Translations under genes and position numbers: made by a program
Shown: piece by piece, positions 27,113 through 36,239 of the stretch
How the letters are laid out: each line of letters starts with the position of its first letter
Position numbering within the stretch: the stretch's first letter is position 1
Source: JAMQKA01 sp031569985
Lineage (GTDB): Bacteria; Bacteroidota; Rhodothermia; Balneolales; Balneolaceae
DNA length: 64,000 nucleotides
Direction: 5' to 3'
Assembly (NCBI RefSeq): GCF_031569985.1
Contig: NZ_JAMQKA010000009.1
Location: 62,001-126,000 of the forward strand
The notes under the pieces: model-generated
The model's database searches: none
What the model was told of the DNA's origin: nothing
What the model saw: the letters and a program-made list of their open reading frames with translations, nothing else

Positions 27113-28824
27113 TCAGAAAAATTCCAAAGTGAATGCCGTAGATCCATCGAGGCCTCGGCGTTTGTTTTACATTCAACAAGATGAATGCCGGCCGAAGAAA
27201 AGCTGGCCAGATCTAACGCTTTCAGCTCTTTGATAGTTGATACCGCGGTGTAATCCAATTCATGGGAATGTGACAGGGACTCAAAATCAACAAGTTGCGG
27301 TGTTTCAAAAAAATCGGTGTATAACTGCTTGTGTTCAAATATTGGCAGCATCCGGAAGATATTCCCCCCGCCGTTATTTAGCAATACAATAACCAGGGGA
27401 TGATCCAAAAACTTCCCACTTAGCAGGGCATTGCTGTCGTGCAGTGTAGCAAGATCACCAATGAAAAGAATGCCGGGTTTTTGACTGGCAATCGTTGCCC
27501 CGATAGCAGTTGAGATAAGGCCGTCAATACCGCTGGCCCCCCTGTTCACAAACGACGACCGGGGGGGAGAACCCGCAAACAGCATCCAATCTCGAACGGG
27601 GAAAGAGTTGGACAAAAACACATTCCAGGAGTCCGGAACGTGGCCCCCAAAATGCATAAAAACCCCACCATCGGTTAGGGTATGCTCATCAGCTACTTTA
27701 CGATCTTTGAAGCTCCCGAATTGCTCATCGATTTGTTGCCATTGCTTCATCCACTCTGGATTAGAGCGTACGTTGTCCAGCTGCCACAATATTTTACGGC
27801 CATGCCATTCCACCCGGTGTGTTACGTTGTGCGTGGCATCTTGCCATTCATCCAGGTCACCAAAGTGAATATGAGGGATTCCATCTAATTCATGCAGATA
27901 AAAATGTAGCGCTTTGCTCACCGGCTGTTGTCCAAAACGCAGAATAAGATCGGGTTTCAGCTTTTTCCTTATCGCTTCATTTTTCAGAAACCCGTCGAAG
28001 CCCGAGATTTTTTTTTCACTGGATAAATTGGGGAATTCTGAGAGGAGAGGGGCATTAAGCAGATCGGCAAGCAGGGCTGCGGCATTTGATTCCCTGAGCA
28101 CTCCACGGGGACCGTCGATGACCACCGGACGCCGGCACTTGGAGAGCAGGACTTTTATCTTATCCGGGAGAGATATGCTATTCTCTGAACCAGAAACAGT
28201 CGTCCTGGGTCCGGGCTTATCTGAAGCTGGCTTATCATTTTCTTTTCTGATCTGTTCTACGAAGCCGGGATCGGGCTCAAGGGGCTTGCGGAATGGGAAA
28301 TTAATGTGCACAGGGCCTTTATGATTCAATGAGGCACTTACACTTTGGGCTGCTACACTTTTGAGGCGATTCACATCCTGCCGCTCCCAAACCGGTTCGC
28401 CGGCCTCATGGAAGAACACAGGGTAGTCTCCAAAAAGTTTAACTTGGTCGATCGCCTGGGACGCCCCGATATTGCGCAGGTGGGGAGGGCGATCGGCCGT
28501 TAATACCAGCAGGGGCACACCGGAGTGACGCGCCTCAATGATGGCCGGGTAGTAGTTGGCGGCGGCTGTGCCGGAGGTGCAGATCAGGCCCGTCGGTTTC
28601 CCTTGGCTTTTGCCCATGCCCAGTGCCATAAATGCCGCTGAGCGTTCGTCCAGCACCACGTGGGTCGTCAACCCGGGGTGTGCAGAAGCTGCGACGGTCA
28701 GGGGTGTAGAGCGAGATCCGGGAGAGATAACAAGTTGTGATACACCACACGCATGCAGTTCACGAAGAAATGTCGTAGCCCAGAAAAAAGCTCTATCCTG
28801 CTTTTTTACCTTCATTATTTTCAA
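27109..28824 (-). CDS. menD: SEPHCHC synthase (MenD)
   Basis: Thiamine-diphosphate enzyme that adds the succinyl semialdehyde unit from 2-oxoglutarate to isochorismate, the first committed menaquinone step. 571 residues. N-terminal ACGVSQLVISPGSRSTPLTVAA and HVVLDERSAAFMALGMGKSQGKPTGLICTSGTAAANYYPA are typical; the C-terminal TPP/Mg motif is seen as GILFIGDLATLHDSNALL...VIVLLNNGGGNIFRMLP. It overlaps the end of menF by about 30 bp and the start of menH by 4 bp, so the block is translated from one message. Confidence 0.96.
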   Translation of the reverse strand: MKIMKVKKQDRAFFWATTFLRELHACGVSQLVISPGSRSTPLTVAASAHPGLTTHVVLDERSAAFMALGMGKSQGKPTGLICTSGTAAANYYPAIIEARHSGVPLLVLTADRPPHLRNIGASQAIDQVKLFGDYPVFFHEAGEPVWERQDVNRLKSVAAQSVSASLNHKGPVHINFPFRKPLEPDPGFVEQIRKENDKPASDKPGPRTTVSGSENSISLPDKIKVLLSKCRRPVVIDGPRGVLRESNAAALLADLLNAPLLSEFPNLSSEKKISGFDGFLKNEAIRKKLKPDLILRFGQQPVSKALHFYLHELDGIPHIHFGDLDEWQDATHNVTHRVEWHGRKILWQLDNVRSNPEWMKQWQQIDEQFGSFKDRKVADEHTLTDGGVFMHFGGHVPDSWNVFLSNSFPVRDWMLFAGSPPRSSFVNRGASGIDGLISTAIGATIASQKPGILFIGDLATLHDSNALLSGKFLDHPLVIVLLNNGGGNIFRMLPIFEHKQLYTDFFETPQLVDFESLSHSHELDYTAVSTIKELKALDLASFSSAGIHLVECKTNAEASMDLRHSLWNFSE

Positions 28825-30274
28825 GAGCTGAAAGAATTGGCATAAGCTTTAGATTCGTTTCTTCCCACTCGGTCTGCGGATCGGAGTCCTCCACGATGCC
28901 GCAACCCGCAAAAACACGAGCAGTATTTCCATCTACAAGGCTGCTGCGGATAGCCACGGCAAACTCACCACCGCCATTCAAGTTAAACCAGCCAACGGGA
29001 CCGGCATACCATCCGCGGTCAAACTCTTCCAGGGAATCGATATAGGGCACCGCCTGGCTGCGTGGATGTCCACCAACGGCAGGGGTGGGGTGAAGCTTGT
29101 TGAGGATAGAGAATTGATTGGTATCCTCCTTCAGCCACGCACGCACCGGGGTGTATAGATGCTGAACATTTTTGAGCTTTTTAACATCCGGCTGTTCGGC
29201 CCGCTCGATGTCATGTGTAAAGGGTTGAAGATGCTCCTCAATAGCACTGGTCACAAATTGATGTTCCCGCCGGTTCTTTTCGCTGTTCAAAAGGTATTTC
29301 TCCAGGTGGACATCTTCCGTAGCTGTTTTTCCCCTGGATACACTGCCCGCCAGGCTATCGGTGAGCAGGTAATTCTTTTTAAATGATACCAATCGCTCCG
29401 GGGAACAGCCCAGGAAAGCTTTACCCTGTTTATCTCTTATCAGGAAATTGTAACAGGATGGGTATTGGCTCCGAAGGGTATTCATAACCTGGGTCACCAC
29501 AATCGGGTGGTCAGTGTGCCGGACAACCTCTCGGGCCAGCACAATTTTATCGAATTTCTTTTTGGCAATGAGCTCTTTGGCCTGTTCTACATTGTTGGTC
29601 CACGCTGACTCGGGCTGCTCGGAAGAAATTGAATGCCGGTTGAATTTAAATCCGTTTAAGGGGAAATCCGGCAGTTCAACGTTAAGACGAAAAAGTTGTT
29701 CAAAACGCTGAAGGTGCAATTCTAATTTGCCCGTAATCGTTTCCAGGGAATCGCCAGGGGAGTATCGGAGTGTAATGGTGAGAAGTCCAAGCTTTCCATC
29801 CTGAATCAGCAGCCACTCTGGCACCGTCAGTGATCCTGATCCGAATGACTGCCACCAGCGGCTTTTGACTGTTTCAAAAAAAGAGAAGCCTCCCAGCAAA
29901 TGGATACCCGAAAGGGAATGCCTCAGCAGTGAAAAACTGGCAGATTGCTTTTTGATTTCGTCTACTTGTCGGGCAATACTTTCAAAACGGCCATCACCTT
30001 TATTTTTTAAGATCGCAACTTCACCACCGGCCGAGAAGGCAAGTTGTTGATCCGGCTTCTCCCAGTAAAAATTAAATTCGTTTGCCGTATCCGGGAGCAT
30101 TTCCAGGCAGGCCAGGGGATCAAACTGGGGGACCGGGAATGTAAATGAGAGTAACGTTTTACCTTTATCGTTGGTTACAATACCATCTATAAAATGTTGT
30201 AATGAGGGGGCATCGAGATACTCGAGTAACGTTTGTTGCCCATCTATATCAGAAACTGATGCTGACTCGTTCAT
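28793..30274 (-). CDS. menF: Isochorismate synthase (MenF)
   Basis: Isomerises chorismate to isochorismate, the entry to the menaquinone pathway. 493 residues. The C-terminal chorismate-binding domain is clear: KFDKIVLAREVVRHTD, YNFLIRDKQGKAFLGCSPERLVSF, DSLAGSVSRGKT, EHQFVTSAIEEHL, LHPTPAVGGHPRSQAV, GWYAGPVGWFNLNGGGEFAVAIRS and AGCGIVEDSDPQTEWEET. The N-terminal half is divergent, as usual. First gene of the menF-D-H-B block. Confidence 0.94.
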   Translation of the reverse strand: MNESASVSDIDGQQTLLEYLDAPSLQHFIDGIVTNDKGKTLLSFTFPVPQFDPLACLEMLPDTANEFNFYWEKPDQQLAFSAGGEVAILKNKGDGRFESIARQVDEIKKQSASFSLLRHSLSGIHLLGGFSFFETVKSRWWQSFGSGSLTVPEWLLIQDGKLGLLTITLRYSPGDSLETITGKLELHLQRFEQLFRLNVELPDFPLNGFKFNRHSISSEQPESAWTNNVEQAKELIAKKKFDKIVLAREVVRHTDHPIVVTQVMNTLRSQYPSCYNFLIRDKQGKAFLGCSPERLVSFKKNYLLTDSLAGSVSRGKTATEDVHLEKYLLNSEKNRREHQFVTSAIEEHLQPFTHDIERAEQPDVKKLKNVQHLYTPVRAWLKEDTNQFSILNKLHPTPAVGGHPRSQAVPYIDSLEEFDRGWYAGPVGWFNLNGGGEFAVAIRSSLVDGNTARVFAGCGIVEDSDPQTEWEETNLKLMPILSALENNEGKKAG

Positions 30275-30454
30275 GTAAATGAGAAGTTAACATTTTTTCA
30301 TTCATTACTTTCAATATAAATTGAAAATTGAACATTACCCAATATATCCACTATTTTCTGGCAGATTTTGGTTGCAAAAAACACTGAAGTTTGGGACAAT
30401 AAGTGAGATTGGTTTTTATGAAACTCAGTAAAAGGAGATAGTAACAGGATATTT

Positions 30455-31009
30455 ATGGTAAAAATAAAGCCTTTCGATCAACAGAATGTGGCCCTTCACT
30501 ATAAATGGAATAATGATGAGGAGGTCAACTATTATTCTTCGGAAGACTCTCCCCAGGTCGAAAGCTTTAATGCCTTTTTGCGCCGTGTAAAAACCGTGCT
30601 TGACGAGCGAAATGAGAAAGCCGATCTGTTCGAGATTCACCTTTCCGAAAACGACAAGCTCATTGGCATTGTAGATATCCATGACATCGACCTGCACAAC
30701 AGGCGGTGCCATGTGAAGTGCACGATCGGAGATCGGAAGTATGCAGGTCAGAATTATGAGACTGCAGCACTGCGAAAAATTTTGGCCTACTGTTTTAAAG
30801 AGTTGGGAATGCACAAGGTGACAACAGCGGCGTACGATTTTGATACCACATGGATTAAAGAGGTGCAGAAGCTGGGATTCAAGAAAGAAGGCCTGCTTCG
30901 CGACCATGCGGTTAAAGGAGAAACATATTGTGATAAGCTGATCTTCGGCCTCCTTTCCGAAGAATACAAACAGTCTCAAAAAAGCTCGGAATTGCGGGTG
31001 GCAAATTAG
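30455..31009 (+). CDS. GNAT-family N-acetyltransferase (RimJ/RimL-like)
   Basis: 184 residues. Starts VKIKPFDQQNVALHYKWNNDEEVNYYSS, the 'W.ND..V' opening of RimJ/RimL acetyltransferases. IGIVDIHDIDLHNRRCHVKCTIGDRKYAGQNYETAALRKIL carries the acetyl-CoA-binding strand and loop, and WIKEVQKLGFKKEGLLRDHAVKGETYCDKLIFGLL is the typical C-terminus. The substrate (protein N-terminus, antibiotic, sugar or polyamine) cannot be told. It stands alone between menF and a short minus-strand gene. Confidence 0.85.
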   Translation: MVKIKPFDQQNVALHYKWNNDEEVNYYSSEDSPQVESFNAFLRRVKTVLDERNEKADLFEIHLSENDKLIGIVDIHDIDLHNRRCHVKCTIGDRKYAGQNYETAALRKILAYCFKELGMHKVTTAAYDFDTTWIKEVQKLGFKKEGLLRDHAVKGETYCDKLIFGLLSEEYKQSQKSSELRVAN

Positions 31010-31089
31010 ATACTATTCGGCCTTTCTTAAGTTATTCGCTCCCCACTAAGCAGAACTGAACTGTTTAAGACCTGTGCAGTTAAAAGCTG

Positions 31090-31365
31090 TTACTGCGCGT
31101 CGTCATCACTTCCTGACTTATAGGGATTGTAGATACCGTATTCCTCGGGATTGTACTTGGCCAGATGAAAGAAGTGTTCCCAGGCCGCCTTGCTTTTCCC
31201 GTTGTCATCGACCCAGCTCGGATGACTCTGTTTGATCAACCCAACGGCCCGCTTGGCATACTCAAGCCGTTCTTCCTCATCTTTAATGCGAGGCAGGGCT
31301 GCAATCATTAGATCGAGATTGTATCCGCAGTCAAAATCTTGTGGTTTACTTTGCTCAATAAACAT
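31090..31365 (-). CDS. Small acidic protein, possibly DUF4290-like
   Basis: 91 residues. Contains NLDLMIAALPRIKDEEERLEYAKRAVGLIKQSHP followed by AAWEHFFHLAKYNPEEYGIYNPY. This resembles the core of DUF4290 proteins of Bacteroidota (a helix 'D.EER...A..I...M', then 'LWDHL...'), but it is shorter, so the call is tentative. No signal peptide or membrane helix. Its start faces the PLP enzyme gene 177 bp away. Confidence 0.55.
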   Translation of the reverse strand: MFIEQSKPQDFDCGYNLDLMIAALPRIKDEEERLEYAKRAVGLIKQSHPSWVDDNGKSKAAWEHFFHLAKYNPEEYGIYNPYKSGSDDDAQ

Positions 31366-31542
31366 GTAACTTTACTTGATTGTGATCGTTGTTCCTTTAA
31401 ACCCAAAAGTAAAACATTTTCAACTATCCAGAAAATCGGATCTTGATTTGCGCGGATATTTGAATTTCGAGTTGGTTGGCCAATTTTCCTATATTCGACC
31501 ACAGCTAATTAAACTAAAGCGTTATTTTTTTAAAATTTGAAT

Positions 31543-32529
31543 ATGTACTATAATTCCATTCTTGATACGATTGGTGATACTCCACTCGTAAAGCTGAACA
31601 AAGTGACTGAAGGGGTAACCGGGACCCTGTTGGCAAAAGTTGAATACCTGAATCCCGGTCTGAGTATTAAAGATCGAATTGGCGTTCGGATGATTGAGGA
31701 TGCTGAAGAAAAAGGACTGTTGAAACCGGGTGGTACTATCATTGAAGGGACCTCCGGCAATACGGGAATGGGATTGGCCCTTGCCGCTGCAGTAAAAGGC
31801 TACAAATGTATCTTTACTACCCAGGACAAGCAGAGCAAAGAGAAGGTCGATAAACTTCGGGCACTGGGGGCAGAAGTCCGGTTGTGTCCCACGGATGTCG
31901 AGCCCGATGATCCCGAGAGTTACTACTCGGTGGCCAAAAGATTGAATGAAGAGATTCCCAATTCATTTTATCCCAACCAATATGACAATATGAGCAATAC
32001 CCAGGCCCACTACGAGGCGACAGGTCTGGAAATCTGGGAACAAACTGATGGGAAGGTCACTCACTATGTAGCCGGTATGGGGACAGGCGGGACTATCTCA
32101 GGTGTGGCGAAATACCTGAAAGAGCAAAATCCTGATATACAGGTTATCGGTATTGACAGCGTGGGCTCCGTGTATAAGCACTATTTTGAGACGGGTGAAT
32201 TTGACAAAAGTGTCATCCATTCCTATTTGACGGAAGGCATCGGGGAGGATATCATCCCCAAAAACATGGACTTTGATCTGATTGATGAAGTTGTGCAGGT
32301 CAACGACAAAAATGCGCTGAGTTTCACCCGTCGGCTGGCCCATGAGGAGGGATTGTTCGTAGGAGGATCATGTGGAGCGGCTGTGTTCGGGGCCCTGGAA
32401 TATGTTAAGGAGCATCCGTTAAAGGAAGACGACGTAATGGTCATTATTTTACCTGACAGTGGTACTCAATATGTCTCCAAGATATATAATGATGAATGGA
32501 TGAAAGAGAAGGGTTTTCTGGAAGAATAG
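31543..32529 (+). CDS. PLP-dependent cystathionine beta-synthase/cysteine synthase
   Basis: Fold-type II PLP enzyme of sulfur amino acid metabolism. ATG 31543 is preferred over an in-frame TTG at 31537. Motifs: DTIGDTPLVKLN, PLP lysine in YLNPGLSIKDRIGVRMIE, asparagine loop EGTSGNTGMGLALAAA, CIFTTQDKQSKEKVDKLRALGAEVRLCPTDV, GMGTGGTISGVAKYLKE and GGSCGAAVFGALEY. The segment after the lysine and the 'SKEKVDKLRALGAEV' loop look more like the catalytic core of cystathionine beta-synthase than CysK/CysM. There are no C-terminal CBS domains in its 329 residues. Substrate therefore uncertain between homocysteine and sulfide. Confidence 0.85.
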   Translation: MYYNSILDTIGDTPLVKLNKVTEGVTGTLLAKVEYLNPGLSIKDRIGVRMIEDAEEKGLLKPGGTIIEGTSGNTGMGLALAAAVKGYKCIFTTQDKQSKEKVDKLRALGAEVRLCPTDVEPDDPESYYSVAKRLNEEIPNSFYPNQYDNMSNTQAHYEATGLEIWEQTDGKVTHYVAGMGTGGTISGVAKYLKEQNPDIQVIGIDSVGSVYKHYFETGEFDKSVIHSYLTEGIGEDIIPKNMDFDLIDEVVQVNDKNALSFTRRLAHEEGLFVGGSCGAAVFGALEYVKEHPLKEDDVMVIILPDSGTQYVSKIYNDEWMKEKGFLEE

Positions 32530-32575
32530 TGAACTGTAATCAGTAATTATAAGTCTAATCTTAAACCAACAGTTA

Positions 32576-32896
32576 ATGGCAGATCAGACCAAGAAATTTA
32601 ATAAAGAGCAGATGCAGATTGAGCTACCGGAAGAGGAGGCGACAGGTACATATTCCAACCTGGTGATGATTACGCACTCCAACTCCGAGTTTATCCTTGA
32701 TTTCATCTCCGTCATGCCGGGAGTACCCAAAGCAAAAGTGGTAAAACGGATGGTACTTACGCCCGATCATGCGAAGCGACTCTCCAACGCACTGGCAGAG
32801 AATGTGAGCCGGTACGAAAAAGAGCACGGAACAATTTCAGATGATGACAAGTTTGACGTACCGTTCAACTACCGGGGACCTACGCCTGAAGCATAA
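32576..32896 (+). CDS. DUF3467 family protein
   Basis: 106 residues. The sequence QMQIELPEEEATGTYSNLVMITHSNSEFILDFISVMPGVPKAKVVKRMVLTPDHAKRL matches the conserved DUF3467 pattern ('Y.N...I.HS..EF.LDF....PG.....V..R...P.H.K.L..AL..N...YE'), which has a small beta-rich fold of unknown role, common in Bacteroidota. It precedes the M23 peptidase gene by 20 bp, so co-transcription is likely. Confidence 0.85.
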   Translation: MADQTKKFNKEQMQIELPEEEATGTYSNLVMITHSNSEFILDFISVMPGVPKAKVVKRMVLTPDHAKRLSNALAENVSRYEKEHGTISDDDKFDVPFNYRGPTPEA

Positions 32897-32916
32897 TCCT
32901 TAAACGAGAAGCCTGC

Positions 32917-33780
32917 ATGTTCGATCTTATAAAAAAACTATTTGAGTATCGGGGCAAAGACCTCACGCTTATCCTGCTGGACGATGAGCAGCCGGAAAGT
33001 TCAAGTAGTTATGAGTTCCGTCCGGCCAGGCTTTTTGGCCTTTTTTACCTTTCTCTGGCCGTTTTTGCAGTAATTTTGATTTTTTTTGTAATGTTTACCC
33101 CGCTGGGCACTCTTGTGTATGACAAGCAAGATGAACAACTTCGAAGTTCAGTCATCGAAATATCAAAAAGAATATCATCTTTACAGGATTCTCTTCGTGC
33201 TCGCGACCGCCAATTACAGGAAATTCAACAGGTATTGGCGGAGGGAGAGGACACCACGTTTAATATTCAGAGCAGTTTTTCCGTCTCTGTTCCTTCACAA
33301 CAGGAACAGCAAGAATGGGATGGCTCTGATGTTTCCTCTTCTGCATTTAACAGCGAAGTGTTTACGAGAAAAGAGATTATTTTCTCCGGGATCTTAAAGA
33401 AAAGTCCCAGTTTCCCTGCACCATTTCCTGTTCAGGGAACCTTGACTCGTGGTTTTAACCAGGAGACGGGTCATCTGGGAGTTGATATCGCCACCAGGGA
33501 ACAGGTTCCATTCCAGGCAATGGCTGATGGAACAGTCATTAATCATTACTGGACTATGAATTACGGTTATGTAGTTCATATTCAGCATGAGAATGGCATA
33601 GTCAGCATTTTTAAACATGCCGCAAGTCTTTCCCGCGAAGTTGGTGATATCGTTTTAAAAGGTGATATTATAGGAACGGTCGGAAATGTCGGGACTCTGA
33701 GTACAGGACCTCATTTGCATATAGAAATCTGGAGAAACGGCGTTCCGCAGAATCCTATGATGTATCTTGTCAAATCTTAG
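32917..33780 (+). CDS. M23-family peptidoglycan endopeptidase, membrane-anchored
   Basis: 287 residues. One transmembrane helix near residues 43-63 (FYLSLAVFAVILIFFVMF), a coiled coil (EQLRSSVIEISKRISSLQDSLRARDRQLQEIQQ) and a LytM/M23 domain. Zn ligands are visible: H and D in GHLGVDIATREQ and HxH in STGPHLHIEIWRNG. Such proteins cut or bind peptidoglycan cross-links in the periplasm. Followed after 36 bp by a bactofilin gene; M23 peptidase plus bactofilin is a recurrent cell-shape pair in many phyla. Confidence 0.92.
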   Translation: MFDLIKKLFEYRGKDLTLILLDDEQPESSSSYEFRPARLFGLFYLSLAVFAVILIFFVMFTPLGTLVYDKQDEQLRSSVIEISKRISSLQDSLRARDRQLQEIQQVLAEGEDTTFNIQSSFSVSVPSQQEQQEWDGSDVSSSAFNSEVFTRKEIIFSGILKKSPSFPAPFPVQGTLTRGFNQETGHLGVDIATREQVPFQAMADGTVINHYWTMNYGYVVHIQHENGIVSIFKHAASLSREVGDIVLKGDIIGTVGNVGTLSTGPHLHIEIWRNGVPQNPMMYLVKS

Positions 33781-33816
33781 GAACAAAACTAACTGCATTA
33801 AATTACTTAAATATAT

Positions 33817-34284
33817 ATGTTTAGCAGTAACAGACGAAAAAAAACAACGGCCTCAGATATGAAAAACAATTCGACAGGTAAAAATATGCCTTCGGTAAAT
33901 ATGATAAGTGAAGGCACTAATTTAAAAGGAACGCTAAAAACAAAGAATGATATTCGCATAGCAGGCACCCTGGAAGGAGAGGCTCATGCCAAAGGGAAAC
34001 TTATTATTTCTTCTTCTGGACGGGTTGAAGGTGATGTCAAGGCGGTTGATGCTGATATTGCAGGTAATCTGGAAGGTGAGATCCGCGTAAACAACAAATT
34101 GATTCTCCGGAAATCAGCCATCATAGATGGTGACATTTATGCGAAGAATCTTTTGGTTGAAGAAGGGGCGCAAATCAATGGTACCTGTAGAATGGGGGAG
34201 CAGGTCAGTTCCATTTCAATCGATTTTGATGAAAATGAGCAACCTGAATCCAAATCTAATTTGAAAGCTGTAGAAACACGTTAA
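33817..34284 (+). CDS. Bactofilin family cytoskeletal protein
   Basis: 155 residues. Central DUF583 beta-helix: MISEGTNLKGTLKTKNDIRIAGTLEGEAHAKGKLIISSSGRVEGDVKAVDADIAGNLEGEIRVNNKLILRKSAIIDGDIYAKNLLVEEGAQINGTCRM read in separate rungs, with flexible N- and C-terminal tails. Bactofilins polymerise without nucleotide and often localise cell-wall enzymes, which fits the M23 peptidase gene directly upstream. Nine bp downstream begins the AtpZ-like gene of the ATP synthase cluster. Confidence 0.93.
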   Translation: MFSSNRRKKTTASDMKNNSTGKNMPSVNMISEGTNLKGTLKTKNDIRIAGTLEGEAHAKGKLIISSSGRVEGDVKAVDADIAGNLEGEIRVNNKLILRKSAIIDGDIYAKNLLVEEGAQINGTCRMGEQVSSISIDFDENEQPESKSNLKAVETR

Positions 34285-34293
34285 CAAGATAGG

Positions 34294-34500
34294 TTGAGTA
34301 AATCTGATTTATCCAAATACACTCAATTTCTATCGGTTGGAGCAGAAATAGCTGCAGCCATAATTTTGCCAATCGTTCTGGGGTATTGGCTGGATGACTA
34401 TTTTAATACATCTCCCTGGCTGATACTCACAGGATGTTTGGTTGGCATAGTCAATGTAATGATCGTTATTTTCCATTTGGCTGATCGTTTGAATAAATAG
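34294..34500 (+). CDS. AtpZ/AtpI-like small membrane protein
   Basis: 68 residues with two transmembrane helices (AEIAAAIILPIVLGYWLDDYF and LILTGCLVGIVNVMIVIFHL). The 'G..LG.WLD..F.T.P......G...G' pattern is that of AtpZ/'F0F1-ATPase subunit I' proteins found at the head of atp operons and implicated in assembly or Mg/Ca supply. A TTG start at 34294 is used; no ATG or GTG gives the conserved N-terminal helix. Confidence 0.8.
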   Translation: MSKSDLSKYTQFLSVGAEIAAAIILPIVLGYWLDDYFNTSPWLILTGCLVGIVNVMIVIFHLADRLNK

Positions 34501-34516
34501 GAATAACATCAATACA

Positions 34517-34909
34517 TTGCTAGAACCCCTTGTCTATAATTACCTGAAAAGACTCCTTGCAATCGGGGTCGGCGGGCTGTTAATTTTATCACTTTTCTTT
34601 GTAATAATTCCGCTCAATTCTTCACTTGGTATGCTCGCAGGATATCTGCTGAGTTTTTTCTTTGTCTCCACAAATTTCTTTTTAGTACGCAAAATTGACC
34701 TTGATGATCAGAAGAAATTCCTCACCTTATTCTTTATCTCTATTACACTTAGATTCATCTTGGTTTTGGTGTGTTTTGCGCTAGTGTTAGCATACATAAA
34801 AATTGACCAAATTTTATTTACAGTTAGTTTCATTATTTCTTATATTTTCCATTCTGTAATCGAAATCATTTTTATAAACAAAATCCTGGAAAATCGACAC
34901 GAAGATTAG
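34517..34909 (+). CDS. Small membrane protein in atp operon (ATP synthase I-like)
   Basis: 130 residues with four hydrophobic helices, beginning with YNYLKRLLAIGVGGLLILSLFFVIIP. It lies between the AtpZ-like gene (16 bp upstream) and atpB (adjacent, 0 bp). Position and topology match the four-helix AtpI/'ATP synthase I chain' proteins. The start codon is TTG (34517), like the preceding gene. Sequence alone does not prove the family. Confidence 0.65.
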   Translation: MLEPLVYNYLKRLLAIGVGGLLILSLFFVIIPLNSSLGMLAGYLLSFFFVSTNFFLVRKIDLDDQKKFLTLFFISITLRFILVLVCFALVLAYIKIDQILFTVSFIISYIFHSVIEIIFINKILENRHED

Positions 34910-35941
34910 ATGATACAGCGCCTGCGTCGCCCCCTGCTCACTGTACTGATTTTATTGTTCGCCACTTCCTCACTCAAGGCCTTTCAGGAACAAGAAGCCG
35001 AGAAGGATATTCCCATTGATGTTGTTGGGAAGGTTCAAGATCATAATTATTTGAATGTTGCAGGTTATCATCTGGAGCTTCCCCGTATCCTGTTGGTGGA
35101 TGGTGAGTGGCATTTCTATAGTAGTACTCACCAAGCTGTGGAGTCGGGCAATTTTGTTGAAGAGAATCATTCACTAATCCCCGCTGATGGTTCCGAAATA
35201 ACACTTGATTTGTCGATAACTTCTCACCTCATGTACTTCTGGTTTGGCGTTGGATTGACGCTTTGGCTAACCATCGCTATGGCTCGTCGCTATAAGAAGG
35301 GAATCGGGCGGGAGACCGAGCCGAAGGGGTGGTTTCAGAATTTGTTTGAGATAACCTTTGTTTTTGTGCGGGATGATATTACGAAGACCAACATTCCCGA
35401 AGATAAATACGAAAAGTTTGTTCCTTATATATTTGCTGTATTCGTCTCAATTACGTTTATGAATCTTTTTGGATTGTTGCCCTGGGGGGTAACGACCACG
35501 GCGGATATAACCGTAACCGGGGTGATGGCAGCCTTTACTTTTTTTATTACACAGTGGAATGGTTCCAAGGATCACTGGGAGCATGTGTTTTGGTTTCCCG
35601 GTGTGCCCGGCTTGATGAGGATTATTCTGACGCCTATTGAAATCATCGGTCTTTTTACAAAGCCTCTTGCGCTCGCCGTTCGTCTTTTTGCAAACATGCT
35701 GTCAGGCAAAATTATGATAATCTGTATTCTTGGCCTGATATTTATCTTTGCTGAATTCTTTGGTTCCATTGTCGGTCTCGGGTCCAGTATACTTGTTGTT
35801 CCGCTGACGGTAGCACTGTATGTGCTAAAGGCTTTTGTAGGGGTTTTGCAAGCGTATATTTTTGCCCTCCTCTCTGCCGTCTTTATCGGGATGGCTGCCG
35901 AAGAGCACCACCATGAAGAGGGTATCGAGGTGCACGCATAG
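34910..35941 (+). CDS. atpB: F0F1 ATP synthase subunit a
   Basis: Membrane subunit forming the two proton half-channels next to the c-ring. 343 residues. It starts with a signal-peptide-like segment (LLTVLILLFATSSLKAFQ) and a periplasmic extension of about 80 residues, typical of Bacteroidota-type subunit a. The channel helices follow: NLFGLLPWG, then LALAVRLFANMLSGKIMI, which carries the essential arginine, and VLKAFVGVLQAYIFALLSAVFIGMA near the C-terminus. A His/Glu-rich tail (EEHHHEEGIEVHA) ends the protein. Confidence 0.96.
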   Translation: MIQRLRRPLLTVLILLFATSSLKAFQEQEAEKDIPIDVVGKVQDHNYLNVAGYHLELPRILLVDGEWHFYSSTHQAVESGNFVEENHSLIPADGSEITLDLSITSHLMYFWFGVGLTLWLTIAMARRYKKGIGRETEPKGWFQNLFEITFVFVRDDITKTNIPEDKYEKFVPYIFAVFVSITFMNLFGLLPWGVTTTADITVTGVMAAFTFFITQWNGSKDHWEHVFWFPGVPGLMRIILTPIEIIGLFTKPLALAVRLFANMLSGKIMIICILGLIFIFAEFFGSIVGLGSSILVVPLTVALYVLKAFVGVLQAYIFALLSAVFIGMAAEEHHHEEGIEVHA

Positions 35942-36004
35942 TTTTTTATTTAACTTATGAACATAACTTCAACCTAAATTAAAACTTAAAACAGGTACAT
36001 AATT

Positions 36005-36220
36005 ATGGGTTTATTAGCAGCAGGAATTGGAGCAGGAATCGCAGCAATCGGTGCTGGTGTAGGTATTGGTATGATCGGTAAAGGAGCTGTCGAAAGTATT
36101 GCTCGTCAACCCGAAGCTTCAGGAGACATTCGTGGTGCAATGATTCTTACCGCCGCTCTTATTGAGGGTGTGGCACTTATTGCCGCGATTGTTTGTATTC
36201 TGCTTGTATTCTTCGCGTAA
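36005..36220 (+). CDS. atpE: F0F1 ATP synthase subunit c
   Basis: 71-residue hairpin of two helices that builds the rotor ring. Helix 1 has the glycine motif GAGIAAIGAGVGIG; the loop is ARQPEA; helix 2 carries ion-binding Glu54 in AALIEGVALIAAIV. The surrounding residues do not show the Ser/Thr and Gln pattern of sodium-type rings, so proton coupling is expected. Confidence 0.96.
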   Translation: MGLLAAGIGAGIAAIGAGVGIGMIGKGAVESIARQPEASGDIRGAMILTAALIEGVALIAAIVCILLVFFA

Positions 36221-36239
36221 TCTCAAATAAGGCAACATA

